From: Kudoa neothunni
Lineage: Eukaryota > Cnidaria
DNA: 64,000 nucleotides
Direction: 5' to 3'
Assembly (NCBI GenBank): GCA_964304625.1
Contig: OZ199840.1
Location: 5,084,001-5,148,000, forward strand
Within the stretch, counting starts at the first letter, position 1; every line of letters starts with the position of its first letter. This document shows positions 12,149-24,996 of the stretch, one piece after another. The position numbers were made by a program, and so were the translations under genes. The notes under the pieces are model-generated. The model searched no databases and had not been told where the DNA came from. It was given only the letters and a program-made list of their open reading frames with translations.

Positions 12149-14488
12149 CCCGTTCGTAATCAAATTTTTTATTTTATTTCACGATTTTTTTTAATATATT
12201 ACAGGCACTCAATATCCTGTATTTAATGATTTTATTGTGATACAATCTAATTAGACGTATAAATTCGGTTGATTTTAATGTGAGTACCGAGGTGGACATT
12301 TGACATTGGTGGTAAAACAACGATTTAGAGCATTGAATTGCGCACAAAAACAAACGAAATAAACTTTAAAATTTCTTAGATATTTGGAATATGATAACTT
12401 AAAAATCAGTCTCAATCATTCACAATACAACAAAAGGAATAATATTTAATGCATTTAAATCGAGTTTTTCGTTGGCATATTCCACATCTGTATTTAATTG
12501 ACACTATTTCAGGAAAATGCCTACGTTATCCGGTCGAATATGATTACTGAGAGGAAGCGTTCTTATTTTAGATCATTCATATTTATCATCAATTTTTTCC
12601 GAGGAATTATTAAGAAACGGTCTATCACGTTTTTTGGGGATCACTTGCTCTTTGGTAATAACGAAGACTTTCACTTATTTTCAATGAAAAATTCGTCAAG
12701 TCTAGTATATCCCTCTTAGGAAATTTTCGAATCGTACAATTTCGTATATGTAATAACCACGCATTTATAAAACATGTATTAAGGGACCAGAAGAAAATTC
12801 GCATGTAAGATTTCTTACGTTTAAGTTTCATTACGCAGAGCGATATCAACATATCTCAAAGATCCATTCCTCCCATATTTTGGTTATATTCAGCTACTAC
12901 TGCAGGTCATGGAATGTCAATCATGACTTTTTTTAAGCGTTCAAATCTTTTTGTCATTTTAAACGGTCAATTTTGAAGAATGGGTTGATGAAGGAGCTAC
13001 GAGTATTCCATCAAACCTACGCGTTATATAAATATTATTATTAAAGTCGTGCACACTTGCCAATGCTCTTCGTCCCAGGGTTTTTAAATCGGTCCCATTC
13101 TGTAATGGATATCCCTATACGTTATTCTTGCGAATGGTTACCACAGAATAAGTGCTCCTTTGTTTTAATAGAATTTGAAGGGTAATGGATGTAAACCAGT
13201 TGTCTAAGTAGATAAAATAAGTTATGAACAAGGGTAAACTCTCGCACAACTTTATAACAAAGTCATTGAATACTAGACCACAACTTTTGACCACATCAGG
13301 TTTTTTCCCATCGGACAGATAAAACTCATGCACGAGCCCCTTAACTCCACACCTCGCGAACATTTTGAATCACTATTTCGTCGGTTTCTTTGGAACAGAT
13401 TATTTCGCTTTACACCTACCTTTGAATGGAATAATTTTCTCGTCAACTGAATTCTTTCGTTCACATTCAACTTTCAAACAATTTGTTCTTATAGAATCCA
13501 AAACCGGTCGAATCTTTGCAAATTTATCATAATCTGAAGAATTCGGATATGTGATAATTTTTGAATTATCAATGAAGTGTAAATATTCTGAAATATTTTC
13601 GAAGTGGGTTCTCGATATAAACTCAGAAACAGGTGGATAATTTAAAGTTTTAGACCAATCGCAACGATATCTTGGAATTTTGACAATTCCCATGATAATC
13701 AACGTTCCTATAAATTTTTTTATATCTTCTCTAACATCTCGAAAACTAGAATTTTGCTTAACCGAATATAAATTTGTTTGTTCAATAATTAACAGAATCC
13801 GGTGTTTATTGAAAGAGAAGTTGAAATAACCTATCTGTAAAACGAGATCGGTAACTTCACAAACAACAATATCATTCTTCTCCAAATTATTTGGCTTATA
13901 TCCAAAGGTTTCACTTATATTCCACTTAATGGTTGGTACAACTTCCTCTTAGGAACAATCTGAATCTGGATTATTTTCAGTGTACACCTCAAGCATCCTT
14001 CGTTCTAGATTTTGTGTCCCAAAATCTTCAACGTATTCTTCTGGATCAGAAATATCGGCGTCAGGAGATATCACAATTCCAGTTGTCGTATTTCTCCTGT
14101 TTGAACATTTAAAAACAAACTCGTGATTCCTGGGTTCGAAAGCCGGAGATCCACGTATGCCAAATGCCCATCCTAGTACCCACATGTTGATTAGTCATTA
14201 TCTTTTGATAGGTTGCTATATATCTTATAAAATATAACTCATTGAACCACATTTTAACGTTTCGTAATTTGAATTTCTTATATTCCCTGTTAATTTTTTG
14301 TAAGAATTACTATTAAACATATTATAAATGTTAGATCTCTTAGTTTACATAATCGGACATTACTGATAAAAAACATTTAACTTTTAAAAAATGTAATAAT
14401 TCAACAAATTATAGAAATAAATATAACGTGCATGTTTTTGGGATGTTTAATTTTTTAGGTATTAGGGTGGACATTTGGCATGAAAGGG
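12149..14488. mobile_element. piggyBac element B, complete ends, decayed
   Basis: TTAA lies at 12145-12148 and 14489-14492. The element begins CCCGTTCG and ends CATGAAAGGG. A ggtggacatttg(a/g)cat block occurs in the same orientation inside both shoulders (about 12290 and 14467). Size is 2.34 kb. It starts only 120 bp from element A. Confidence 0.75.
12600..14185 (-). pseudogene. Decayed piggyBac transposase (element B)
   Basis: The minus strand holds successive open segments: 14185-13949 (acidic N-terminal part with DADISDPEEYVEDFG), 13885-13400 (core with FIGTLIIMGIVKIPRY, EYLHFIDNSK, and NSVDEKIIPFKGRC, the family's VDExMxxFKGR block) and 13363-13115 (with YLDNWFTS, the family's DNFFTS block). 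Order and content fit a piggyBac DDD transposase. The frame is split at least twice, and the C-terminal cysteine-rich domain is not clearly readable. It is non-functional as written. Confidence 0.8.
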
Positions 14489-14492
14489 TTAA

Positions 14493-15283
14493 TAAATTAT
14501 TATATTCCTTACTTAAATTAGAAGAAATTTTTTCTTATTATCCCCCAAAAATATTTATTTTAATATTTAATAAACATAAAATAATTGAACGAACTTATCA
14601 TTGGATAACCATCTAGGGGGCTTGGAGTCTTTAGACCACAAAAGGATTTTAATTTGTTCATAGAATATTTAATAATTATCTGATAAACTTAAAATTTCGC
14701 ATATACTTCTAAAATATTTTGGTAAATGGAGAAACAAAAAATTTGATGCGGAACATTGATTATATCATATCAAACGAAATTTCTTTCCACCATGGGGCTG
14801 AGGTAAAAAAGACCCTAAAATTTTGTTGGTTCAATGAATACCGAAAATGATTACGACACGATGTGGAAGGTTTTGCAAAATTCTGCTCAAAGAATATAGA
14901 GGAATTGAGTAATTATTAACCGTGGTAATCCACAATAATCCGATTATTCTGCGGTGTCATATATCTCGTAAGTCGTCGTTTCAACAATTATTATAACGCC
15001 AGTGTTTACTACCAAAAACATACAAAATTATTCATGTTTCTAGCATTTCTAACTATAACTATCGTATGATAAATAAGCTTTTGATAATTTAAATGAAAAA
15101 TCGCGGAACAATGACAACTTTCACCAATGAGAGATTATAGTTCGTTTGACAATTAATCCTCCAATTATAAATTGGAATTGTGTGATATTTATTAAACAAT
15201 TTATAGTAGGAATGCCTGATTTACGTTAAAAATTTATTTTTGATTTTAACGTTAAGCAGTTGCTACAACTGAATACCCAATGT
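14493..15283. other. AT-rich spacer, no gene seen
   Basis: Lies between piggyBac element B and duplication copy 2. No transposase block, CX exon or RNA gene was recognised. Confidence 0.5.
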
Positions 15284-18200
15284 ATGTACTAAATATGAAA
15301 TTCTCATTCTATTAATTCCCGCATTTAATATTAAGTTATCGCTAGGGAGACATTGTGGCAACGTATAGAAATCAGTTTCCACATTTAAATTTTAGAATAC
15401 ATAAAGGATGCTTTACTCAATTGGGTGTTAAGGCATGTAAAAATGATTACGAGGGACCAGGAGATACATATAGATTTCAACAACTATCGTATATGTCTGA
15501 AAGGTAATATTAAATGTAAATTCAAGCTGGATCAAAACTATAAAATAAACAAAAATAAATTATTTATCATGGTCGGAATAGATCGCTGCGACTGTTTTTG
15601 ATTACAGTATCAATTCTGCATTTTTACCACACTTAATGCGTTTAATAGAATTTATATTTTATTTTTCATTAAGGATATTGTTTGTCGTTATTTCAAACGA
15701 AGCTAAACATACAAAACGTTCTAATCACGAGTCATAACGAATAATACTTAATCTCACCGAAGCAGATCATCGAGGATTAATTATGCAGTAATTAATTGTT
15801 TTCTCAATATTTATTAGGCAGAATACCCCCATATTTTTCACATAACTTTATAATAATTATATGAATACAATAAAAGAATAAAAGTCTGGGGTCATTTTTA
15901 CCCCAAAGCCCGTTGCGTTGGAGGGTGGTTTTATTTTCATTTGTTAGAGAGTTAATATTACTAATTATTTCATAATTATGAGGAATTAAATATTTTAGTA
16001 AAGAATATTATATTTGATGTATCTTTAAAAACTGAATTAATCGATATCAATAAAAATCGTGAGAATGTTCATTTTATCGCATACAAATGTATTAATTTTA
16101 TCACTAAAATGTTTCTTGATTCATATAAATTTATATAAAATATTTCAAATACGCTGAAATATCATTTTTAACTGTCATTGTTAAAGAAATCAGATAAACT
16201 TTGTATTAATTAACTGATATTGTATATTATTGTTCGTATGTTCATTGTATTTCTGAGAATCTCAAGTGATAATTTATGCGAATAATTACTTAGGAGATAT
16301 TTTATGTATTGAATTAACCCATTTAGTTAGCAAATTGCGCATTCGAATAAACAAAATTAAGGATTTTTTGTAATATTTTTTATTAAAAGTAAGTTAACAA
16401 TGAAATTTTACATATAATATAGTGAATTAAAATAATGATGACTGGATAAAAGTTATCAGTGTTTAAAGCTTATTAACGCATTGTGATTTACTATAAAAGA
16501 ATTTTCATTTTATCTCGAATAGAATAATTATATCAAATAATAAATATTTAAGGTTATTTTAAATAAATAGTTATATCTTATCGATTTAAACAATACTTTT
16601 GAAAAAAAACTTGTAATTTTTAAGAAATTTAATGACCTAAATTTTTCTCATATTATATAAAATGTTATAAAAATTTTCATTAAAAAATCATTGTTTTATA
16701 CATATGAAATTAAATATAACGATTTTGGTTGTCGTCAATTTAAAAGTTTATGATATCGAGTGTTTAACCTTTTTTATACAAAATCCATGAATCATTGATT
16801 ATAAAATATATTTGTTTAATTTTAGTAATGATAAATTTTATGAGAATATATATTTGTGTATTATTAAAAAAAAATTAGAAATATTATTTAATACAAATCT
16901 TAAACTCCTTTGAAATTATTACAACTTATCAACATTATAATAACGATAAAAGATACGACAAACACTATTTAGGAGCGAGTAAATCGCAATTCATAGTTAG
17001 TTTATATAGTAGATAAATGATGGTTTATCCGAATCTCCAATGTTGGGCGTTAATATGTAAATTAATTGTGATATAATTATTTCATCTTAAATCAAACATT
17101 TCATAGTCATTCTTTGTAATGTTTTTTGCAATACTCTCCCTGAAGAAAAGGTTTGGATTTTTGTGAATATCCATTATTATGGATTATAGTTTGAGCTGTC
17201 CCCAAATGCGAGAAAGGTTGTAGAAAATGTTGTGGATTACTTCGAAACACCAGATAATGATATCCATATAAGGGTAGGTTAATAATAATAATAATAATAT
17301 TTCTCTAATTTTTATAAGATTATAGCTTCAATCTATCGAGAACATCCAGATGACTTAATCAATGCATTGTTCTCAAATGAAGTGGCTTACAGAAAATTCG
17401 CTTGTCCTCAATTGTTTATGTGTCACGATAATTATGGTAACACACAAATGTATTTCAAAATAAATCTTTAAATTTAGTGGACATGATGATTCCTCCAGAG
17501 AAATGTATTCCATGTTTAGTATATTTATTAGTTATTTTAAATGGCCGGTAATATCCAAAAATAGGCGATCCAAATAGAAACAATAAAGCATAAATATGTA
17601 TAATTACACAATAATAGGAATTATAACATAAAAGTTTACATTTTTATCACAAAATAAATCCAAAATATTTCTAATTTTTTTTCACAATTAAAAACTTAGC
17701 CGCAAACACTTTGGGCAACATTCGCCTCACGTACATGCAGGGATATGTCATGGTGTACCTATGAACAAACAAAATGGGTTTTTTGGCCTTATAATGGTAT
17801 ATAATATTTGAATTTGTATATTAAAAATGATATGGAAATACGAGAGTTTATTATTATTTTATTAATTATTTAAAATTAAATTATAGATAGTGCAACTGGT
17901 GTCACAAATACATAAGAAACAAATCAAGCTATTACACCTGCTCTTAAGAACTGTTTCAATGACCTTGAAGTCTCGAATGTGGTTATTAATTACGATGATT
18001 ATTTGATTTTAGTAGAAAAAATATAAAGAATTTCAGAATATCTATAATTTTTTGGATTTATAGAATTTTTTCAGAAATAAAAATACAAAAATTTAATTAG
18101 AATGATATCTTATAATGATTCGATTTTAAAAACAAGTATTAAAAATAAATATGATTTTTAGACGCATAATTTTATTATTTTAATACTTCAAATGATAAAC

Positions 18201-18440
18201 TACTAATATACGCATTAAAATCCCTATCGTGATGAGAAATTATTTTAAATTCACCTCGTACACTTATCACCATTGGATTAATTTCTGTAGGATGGTTTCT
18301 CAGTGTCATACAGCTTGAGGGACCAACCCACCCATGTTCTTAAATTATTGGAAATAATCCAAGATATTCGTTATAAATTTTACGTAGATCATTCTTTTTA
18401 AGTAAACTTGAATCGTCAAAAGCCGATTCAAGTATGTTTG
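15284..18440 (+). repeat. Segmental duplication, copy 2
   Basis: Direct-orientation partner of 790-3980. The first 1.6 kb is nearly base-identical to copy 1. Similarity ends at about 18440, where copy 1 runs into the long-inverted-repeat element. It carries CX2 and the exon-like block at 15346-15503. Confidence 0.9.
17017..17915 (+). CDS. CX2: secreted Cys-rich protein gene, epsilon group
   Basis: Exons 17017-17056, 17107-17150, 17190-17273, 17319-17436, 17478-17518, 17565-17597, 17700-17796, and 17887 to a stop at 17915. All splice phases join cleanly (1,0,0,1,0,0,1), giving 161 aa. The start is MMVYPNLQCWALI. Exon 3 begins FELSPNARKV, exon 4 holds ACPQLFMC, exon 5 ends KCIPCL, and exon 7 holds TCRDMSWC. 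Exon 8 meets TAA at its tenth codon, where CX1 has CAA. The family's C-terminal strand is therefore lost, although its codons remain readable to about 18000. The exon 6 cysteine and the first exon 7 cysteine are both absent, as in CX1. It may be a truncated but translated protein. The function is unknown. Confidence 0.65.
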
Positions 18441-19187
18441 AGAAAAAATATTTTATTCTGTTAAAGTATCACCTGAAAAATCCATAAGGAATTGTTTCAA
18501 CATCAAAGATTTCATAGATCAAAATTACATAAATAAATTATTTAAATATAAGGCTATCCTGTACTTAACGAGATTGTGGTCGGAAAATTTGACCACACGT
18601 TCGAGAATGGGAAACACTGGGAGAAATCTTTATTTAGAAAATAATAATTCCATCAATATGATGAGTTATGCATTTTTATAATAGGTACAATTTATGCTGC
18701 CAAATGTTTGCATAATCATAATCTGGTTTCATCAAAGAATAAAATTATTATGTGGGACTCTGATGCATCTCATTTGAAATAAAAGTTGTTAAGATCTGTT
18801 TTTTCCGATATCCTTATTGTTTAAAAGAACAATATTTACGAGTTGGCATAATTTATTAACATTCTAAACTTCCACTATGGAAACTATTTGTATTTTTTTT
18901 CCCGTAAATATGCACCTTATTAAGGTTATCTGCTTTGAAATAAAAAAACGTTGAAATTCATTTTTCAAAAACTATAAGTAATTGAGCTGAATTGTTGAGA
19001 AGTATTCTTACGCTGAAGATTACAGATGAACGTAGAAAGATTGGCGATAGAAATGTTGTTGTCTAGATCGATGTAACTGGGGTGGCAACGGGAAATTTAT
19101 TTAATTATTAGTTGAGTAGACGACTAAGATGGATATTTTTTTAAAATCACAAGAGAAGAGGCAATTCTGACACTGATAAAATTGTTC
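18441..19187. other. Spacer, no gene seen
   Basis: AT-rich DNA between duplication copy 2 and piggyBac element C. No family exon, TIR or RNA gene was recognised. Confidence 0.5.
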
Positions 19188-19191
19188 TTAA

Positions 19192-21981
19192 CCCTTCCAG
19201 TACGGTGCAAAAAAAATCCTCCCGTTCCGATGGGGTACGGGACGTACCCCAGCAAAATAAGACCATGAAGTTACGCAAAATTTCCCTTAATGCATTATTA
19301 TAAGACAACCACTTTAAAGAATTTAATCATGATATTATTAATTTATTACTTGAATTTAATTAGATGTTATAAGGTTTTATAAAAATTATCATGCGATACA
19401 AATATAACAAAATAGTATGACACGATGTTATAAAATTTAAACATAAGCAATAAATAGACCACTAAAATTAAAAAATAAGATGAAAGAAGCTGGTGCTCAC
19501 ACTATCTATTGAGATACTGGCCTGCGGTGTTACCCTCCATTTATTTCATTTCGGGGTTTCTTGGAAATAACCGGTGTATCTTTCAAGTGCGCGGTGATTT
19601 TTTAACATTCTAGGTAATTATGATTTTAGTTTAATAAGTTATAAAATAATGAATGATAGTTAGATAAATATGATTCTATTTTATTTTTACAATATAAATA
19701 ATTGAATCATTTTAAAATCACATAGGAATGGTTTTGAATAAACATAAAGAATTTGAGTTTATTGAGTAACAACACGGAATAAATTTTATTCAAAACAATC
19801 TGAAAAATATGCAACTTTTTTATTTGTTTTCTATGACTCCAGAAAAGAAATTTATTGCAGTTGTAGCAGCGAATATTTGATTTTTTATCTTCATTACGTG
19901 GACAGAAATAGCATCTATTTCTCGTAGATTGATTTTTAAGGCTTAACCATTCAATAAATGTATCATCATTATTAGTTTGATTTTGAAATAATTCGAAGCC
20001 GTACTTTAAGTTTGGTTGAATAGTTATTGGACATCATTTGACGTTTAAAAACGTTGGCTTCAGCCAATTCAATTGATAGTTGGCGCAAAAAATGTTGCCG
20101 CTTGCTCCTGTCTGTTTTCCCCATTCAGGATTTTTTTGTCCAGATTATATACGTATTCAACGCTGCGATGTCAATCGTATCCATGAAACTTTTAAGGGAC
20201 CACCAATGCGTAGGCTTGGAGCAGGAATACGAATAAATCTTCATATCCGCATTATCGACACCCCCTTTTGTAGCATTGTAATGTAGGATAATTTGAGACC
20301 GTTTCCGTTCCTCATTTTCTAATGAAATATTGTTGTGTTCACTCGACAATAAATTCACAACGTAATTCTTTTTTGGGATGTAGGAAACTAGGGTAAGTAG
20401 CATTAAGTCCAAATAAGGTGGAACAAACTTCACGTTTTGGAGATCTCATAAATTCGTTCGGAATTTCAGGTTTGTTGAAACGAATTGTTCTTGTCAATGT
20501 TAGATTATTTCGTAAAAGTTTCTGTGTAAGCGGAATTGAAGTAAAGAAATTATCCGCGGTAACTCCTCTACAGGTTCCGAAAAAAAGGTTTGATTAGGTC
20601 TATGACAACACGTTCTCCTTAGTTAAATTGTTTTCTACCGTCTACTTTACTAGTGTATGGCTGGATGTTCAACAGGTAGCTAGTTTCAACATCAGCGGCG
20701 ACCCAAATTTTTAGTCCGTAACGGCCTGGTTTTCTCTTCATGAAAACTTTGAAGGGACATCTTTGTTTGAAACGAATCAGGCGTTCATCTACTGTTATAT
20801 ATGGACCTGGCGAGTAATATTTCAAGCAATTATTATTGAATAGCTGAAAAATTTCACGCAATGGCTCAAGTTTAACTTTCGATTTCTGGAAACGTTTAGA
20901 TCTGGTTGATTTACCATCGAATCTCATTGTTTGATAGATGAGAGTGAATCTGTCCCTTGATATGGTTGTAGATAAATAGAATTTTTTAAATAACGGGTTG
21001 GAATCCCATACATTCCTCAGAGCAAGCGAGCGACCGACCGGATGCAATTAAAACACCCATAAAAGATTTGAGTTCTTCAATAGTTATCCTTTCGTTGGTT
21101 TTGTCCATACGGTCATAGTACATACTTGTATATTCGGCGATAATGTCGACAATATCATTCGATATAAAGAGCTCAAAAGCTTCAACAATTTTTTAACATT
21201 TGTTTCCTCATTAATAATTCCAGAAGGTGACAAAAAAAAGCTATGAAGTCGTGTCTTCAGTCTTCGTTTTTTTGGGAGGTTTCGTACACCATTCGAAACC
21301 AGATCGAGAAGTAATCACAGATTTTGAATTTTCACTCATCGGTAAATATATCAAATCTTCCAATAACTCTTCTTCAACGCTATAACTACTATTTTGTTCA
21401 CAAAAATTTTCGTCGAAAGGGTCTTCTGATTCGGATACAACAAACTCAGAACAATCATCTTGACTGGAAGAAGAAACCTCAATTAATTTTTCGGCGGCGT
21501 CAAACATATTTCTAAAATCATTTTAAATAATAATTTACATAAGTACAAATAAATAAAAAATAATATACCTGAGTATCAATAAAAATTAAACTTAGTGAAA
21601 CAACCTGTACCTTCCCGAAAACTCTGAATGGATTAATTTGTCTTAATCTTCTATCGACATGTAAAAACCGTAACACTTCTTTATTATCATTAAAAGAAAA
21701 ATAATTGATATTTTAGCCATAATTAATCATATATAACCAATTAAAAAATTATATAATTGATTTGGTGGTAAAATCGGATATATTATAAAGTGACATATAT
21801 TAAAATCTTCATTTTTACAATAATACTGCATCATATTTAATTTACTATTCATCCTTCTTAAGCATTAATACATTATACAAACACTAAAGTAATGTCGTGA
21901 CGTCCATGTTAATATGTCAAGAATTATAAGAAAAAGTATCATATTGGGGTATCCAATATACCGCACATCGAACAGGAAGGG
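19192..21981. mobile_element. piggyBac element C, full-length ends
   Basis: TTAA sites lie at 19188-19191 and 21982-21985. The left tip is CCCTTCCAGTACGG. The right tip read inward is CCCTTCCTGTTCGATG. Inner blocks ggggtacgggacgtacccc (left) and ggggtatccaatatacc (right) form a second inverted set. At 2.79 kb it is the best preserved of the piggyBac copies here. Confidence 0.85.
19830..21507 (-). pseudogene. piggyBac transposase, broken (element C)
   Basis: Open segments in order on the minus strand: 21507-21241 (starts MFDAAEKLIEVSSSSQ, acidic N-terminus), 21047-20619 (MHPVGRSLALRNVW, LIYQTMRFDGK, ITVDERLIRFKQRCPF, then KPGRYGLKIWVAADVETSY, the block around the catalytic aspartates), and 20433-20125 (containing LHYNATKGGVDNADM, the family's YNxTKGGVDxxDxM block). 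Near 19925-19840 a C-x2-C...C-x2-C stretch (CYFCPRNEDK, RCYNCNKF) is the typical C-terminal cysteine-rich domain. At least three frame breaks separate the segments, so it is inactive as written, but decay is modest. Confidence 0.85.
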
Positions 21982-22101
21982 TTAAACAAGAATTATGAAA
22001 TTTTTCATAATACTTTAACAAATTTATTTTGGTATTTAGAATAGGTTATTAATAGTAATTATCCAGAAAAATAATATTTATAATATTTAAAAGTAACAAA
22101 A

Positions 22102-23123
22102 TTAAGCTTCTGTAACATATTTGAGTGTTAATCTTTGGATCTTCAAAATATCCGACAGTGGATAATTCTGATGAGCGATCTGATTGGTGTCACTTATATT
22201 TTCTTGATTTGTAACTAAAAATTAATATGTAAACATATAGAAATATGTTAAAACATTCCATTAATAATAATAATTATATTCATGATGTTCATTATAATGA
22301 ATAAAAAATATTATAAATCATACATTTTATTTGTTCTATTTCAAAATGCAATTGTTTTATTTGATCTAATGAACAAAGTTTCACGAGGTAACATTGATAT
22401 TTTGCTTCCAATGGGCAAAATGGCCTATCCTAATAATCAAATATTATGATGTTTGATATAATCATCAAAATCGATTCGTATAATAATCGAATATATTTTT
22501 TTTCTAGATTAATTATCCATTTAGAAGATCAGTAGTACTCTGTGAAGTATCTCGACACAATTCAAGTAAAAAATGGTCTAAATCAATATATTTTAAAATT
22601 TAATTAACATTTAAGTATTTACCACACATGGCACACAGGTATCCTTTTCAAAGAAAAATAAAACTAATGTATAAATTATTTTATATACGTTAAACATGTA
22701 TTTTAACAATTATATAATAAAATTACCTGTTTGATTATCGCATTCAGCGAAAAATTCACAAATTGTTTGAATAGCCGGAAACTTATTTATAAAAACTCCT
22801 AAATCTTTTTTTTCTTTATTGCATATAAGTGTCTAAAATGATTTAAAAAGAAGTATTGGCTTTGATTACTTTGTTAAAAGCTGGAAAATTTTTCATTGTC
22901 TCGACAATATTTATTGACCTTAATAACGAAAACTCACCTGCAGGGGATAATGTAATCTAGGATGATTTAAAAATTTTTAGAAGTAATTTTCGATGAATCT
23001 TTTGGATACATTATGGTCAAAGCAATCAATGGAACCTAAAATCACTACATATAAATTAATAAATTTGAGTTATATATCTTAATTAACTATAATCATACCG
23101 AATAACACAAATAAAATACTCAT
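22102..23123 (-). CDS. CX3: secreted Cys-rich protein gene, delta group
   Basis: Exons on the minus strand: 23099-23123, 23010-23035, 22870-22956, 22727-22832, 22623-22663, 22539-22577, 22324-22429, 22102-22214. They join without a stop into 180 aa. Exon 1 encodes MSILFVLF, a short signal-peptide start. Exon 3 (ITLSPAGEFS) is helical. Exon 4 has TLIC and the motif CEFFAEC, where phenylalanine replaces the usual tyrosine. Exon 5 ends DTCVPCV, exon 6 is TIFYLNC, and exon 7 has C-x7-C-x5-C (FCPLEAKYQC). Exon 8 ends LKIQRLTLKYVTEA. Every donor is GT. It is the lone member of its group and lies beside piggyBac element C. Predicted to be secreted and disulfide-bonded. The molecular function is unknown. 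Confidence 0.75.
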
Positions 23124-24960
23124 GTTTCACTCAGTTCGCTTTACTTCTCAACTAATCCATTTATCACAAAGTGACATCGGTTTTAAAAGCAATAGAGTAT
23201 TATTAGATAATTCTAAAATATGATAAAATTATTAGATTATATTAATTTGATACAATAAATTATTATCAACTTTTCTAATCAGTAGAATTGATATTTATTT
23301 TGATGCGTTTATATCAATTTATCTAGATTACTAAATTATATATATTAAAATTGTATCTATTTAAAAGATAAATAATTTTTGCCATTTCTGTTAATTCTAT
23401 TTATGAATTAAATAAAAATATACAATAAAATCATTCATGTGATAAAAAAAATAGATTCGATTACTCGTTGCTTGAAACAATAATAAATTGAAACTAAACT
23501 TCCATCGATAAGCAGAATCAATAATATTCATAACCCAATATTTTAATTTGTATAAAACATAAAGAAATAAATAATATCAAAAATATCGAAATTATTACAA
23601 AATTCAATATATGAGAAAATATATATTATTTTGGTTACTATTACTAATTAATAATTGGAAAATGAATATGGGTTCCTATCTAATCCTTTATCATTTATAT
23701 TTTTATCCATTAATTTTAATTTAATTTATATTTTAAATACTGTAATAATTCTGTTAAATTTTGATTATTTAAATTAATTTTATCTTATCTTATATTATCT
23801 TATCAATCAATGATTTATTTATAAAACAAATATATTTTTTATATTGATTGATAAAATTACTTAACTCTTTTGTCATTTATAAAATGATAAAATTATTTAA
23901 ATGATTTTAAATTTTATTAAAGATATTTAAAGAAATTTATAAATTCAATAATTTATTTAGTTTTATTATTTTAACATTATTTTTCCAAACACTTATATGT
24001 GAAGTGCAAGTGGTCATGTGACCAAATTTCGTAATGATATAAACTTTCAAATTTAATATAAGGTATAATAAGATAATTACTATTATTATAAGATAAAAAA
24101 GTAATCTAACGATAATACAATGAGATATATTATATTTTAAAATATATTATAATCTTATACAATATAAATATTCACGATTAAAGTATAGATATAAACATTA
24201 ATTTTTAATTGAAGAAATTATTCAATATTCTTCTGTATGTTAAAAACAGATACCTATAGATTTATTTAATTTTTTAGTCGAAGTAAAAACAAAATAGATT
24301 ATTTTTATAGAATTTCCGCATTTGTAGATCAAAATTTTATTGTTTTAATTCGTATGTTGATTGCAATTTAAGATTTAGAATATTTAATGCACTTTTTAAT
24401 ATTTTGGCATAATTATTTTTATCAATGGTTATATTCAAAAATTATACATTGAAACATGTTATAGTTAGTAAGGTAGCAATTATGATAGAGAAACATTATA
24501 GAATACATAGTATGGGACGTTACAATAGAAAAGTCTTCCAATATATGCCTAATATATAAATATTTGTTTAATTGCTCCTAAAGTTAAATTATTTTAATAA
24601 ATCGATATATTTATAAAATTGTGATCATCGGTTGTACGATAAAATGTATTTTATAGTGTATTTTTTAAATAAGAAAATTCGACATATACGAATTAAACCT
24701 CTAACTATTAAATAGGGTTTGTTACTAACCGCTACGTTTTTGTATATATTTTTGTCCGATCCAATTATATTAAGTTCATCAATGACAAATTATAATTTTT
24801 TCAGTTAACTTAGCATTGCTTGTTACATCAGTCGTATAATTTTTGTGGCTTTCAACAGCTAAATAAAATATCTCTAAGTAAAATATCAAGTAGTATCTTT
24901 AAATCAAGGTTCCCCGATTGAGGTCGGAGAGACAGTGACTGGTAGTTCGATAGTAACAAC

Positions 24961-24996
24961 ATGAGTCAACGAGAAATTGTACGGCGAACACGCTTT
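24961..24996 (+). CDS. Candidate first coding exon of an unidentified gene
   Basis: ATG in good context (acaacATGAG) opens a 12-codon frame, MSQREIVRRTRF, that ends exactly at GTAAGTAAT, the strongest donor-like sequence in this part of the window. The 60 bases before it are GC-rich for this region and could be a promoter or 5' leader. I could not find convincing following exons before 27.7 kb, so this may be chance. Confidence 0.25.

Noticed and set aside
17281-17299. Short taa repeat as a possible array
   Set aside because: A simple microsatellite inside CX2 intron 3. No CRISPR-like spacers, and the genome is eukaryotic.
20054-20286. Two overlapping plus-strand frames of 60-68 codons
   Set aside because: Antisense to the element C transposase (the GGVD-containing segment).
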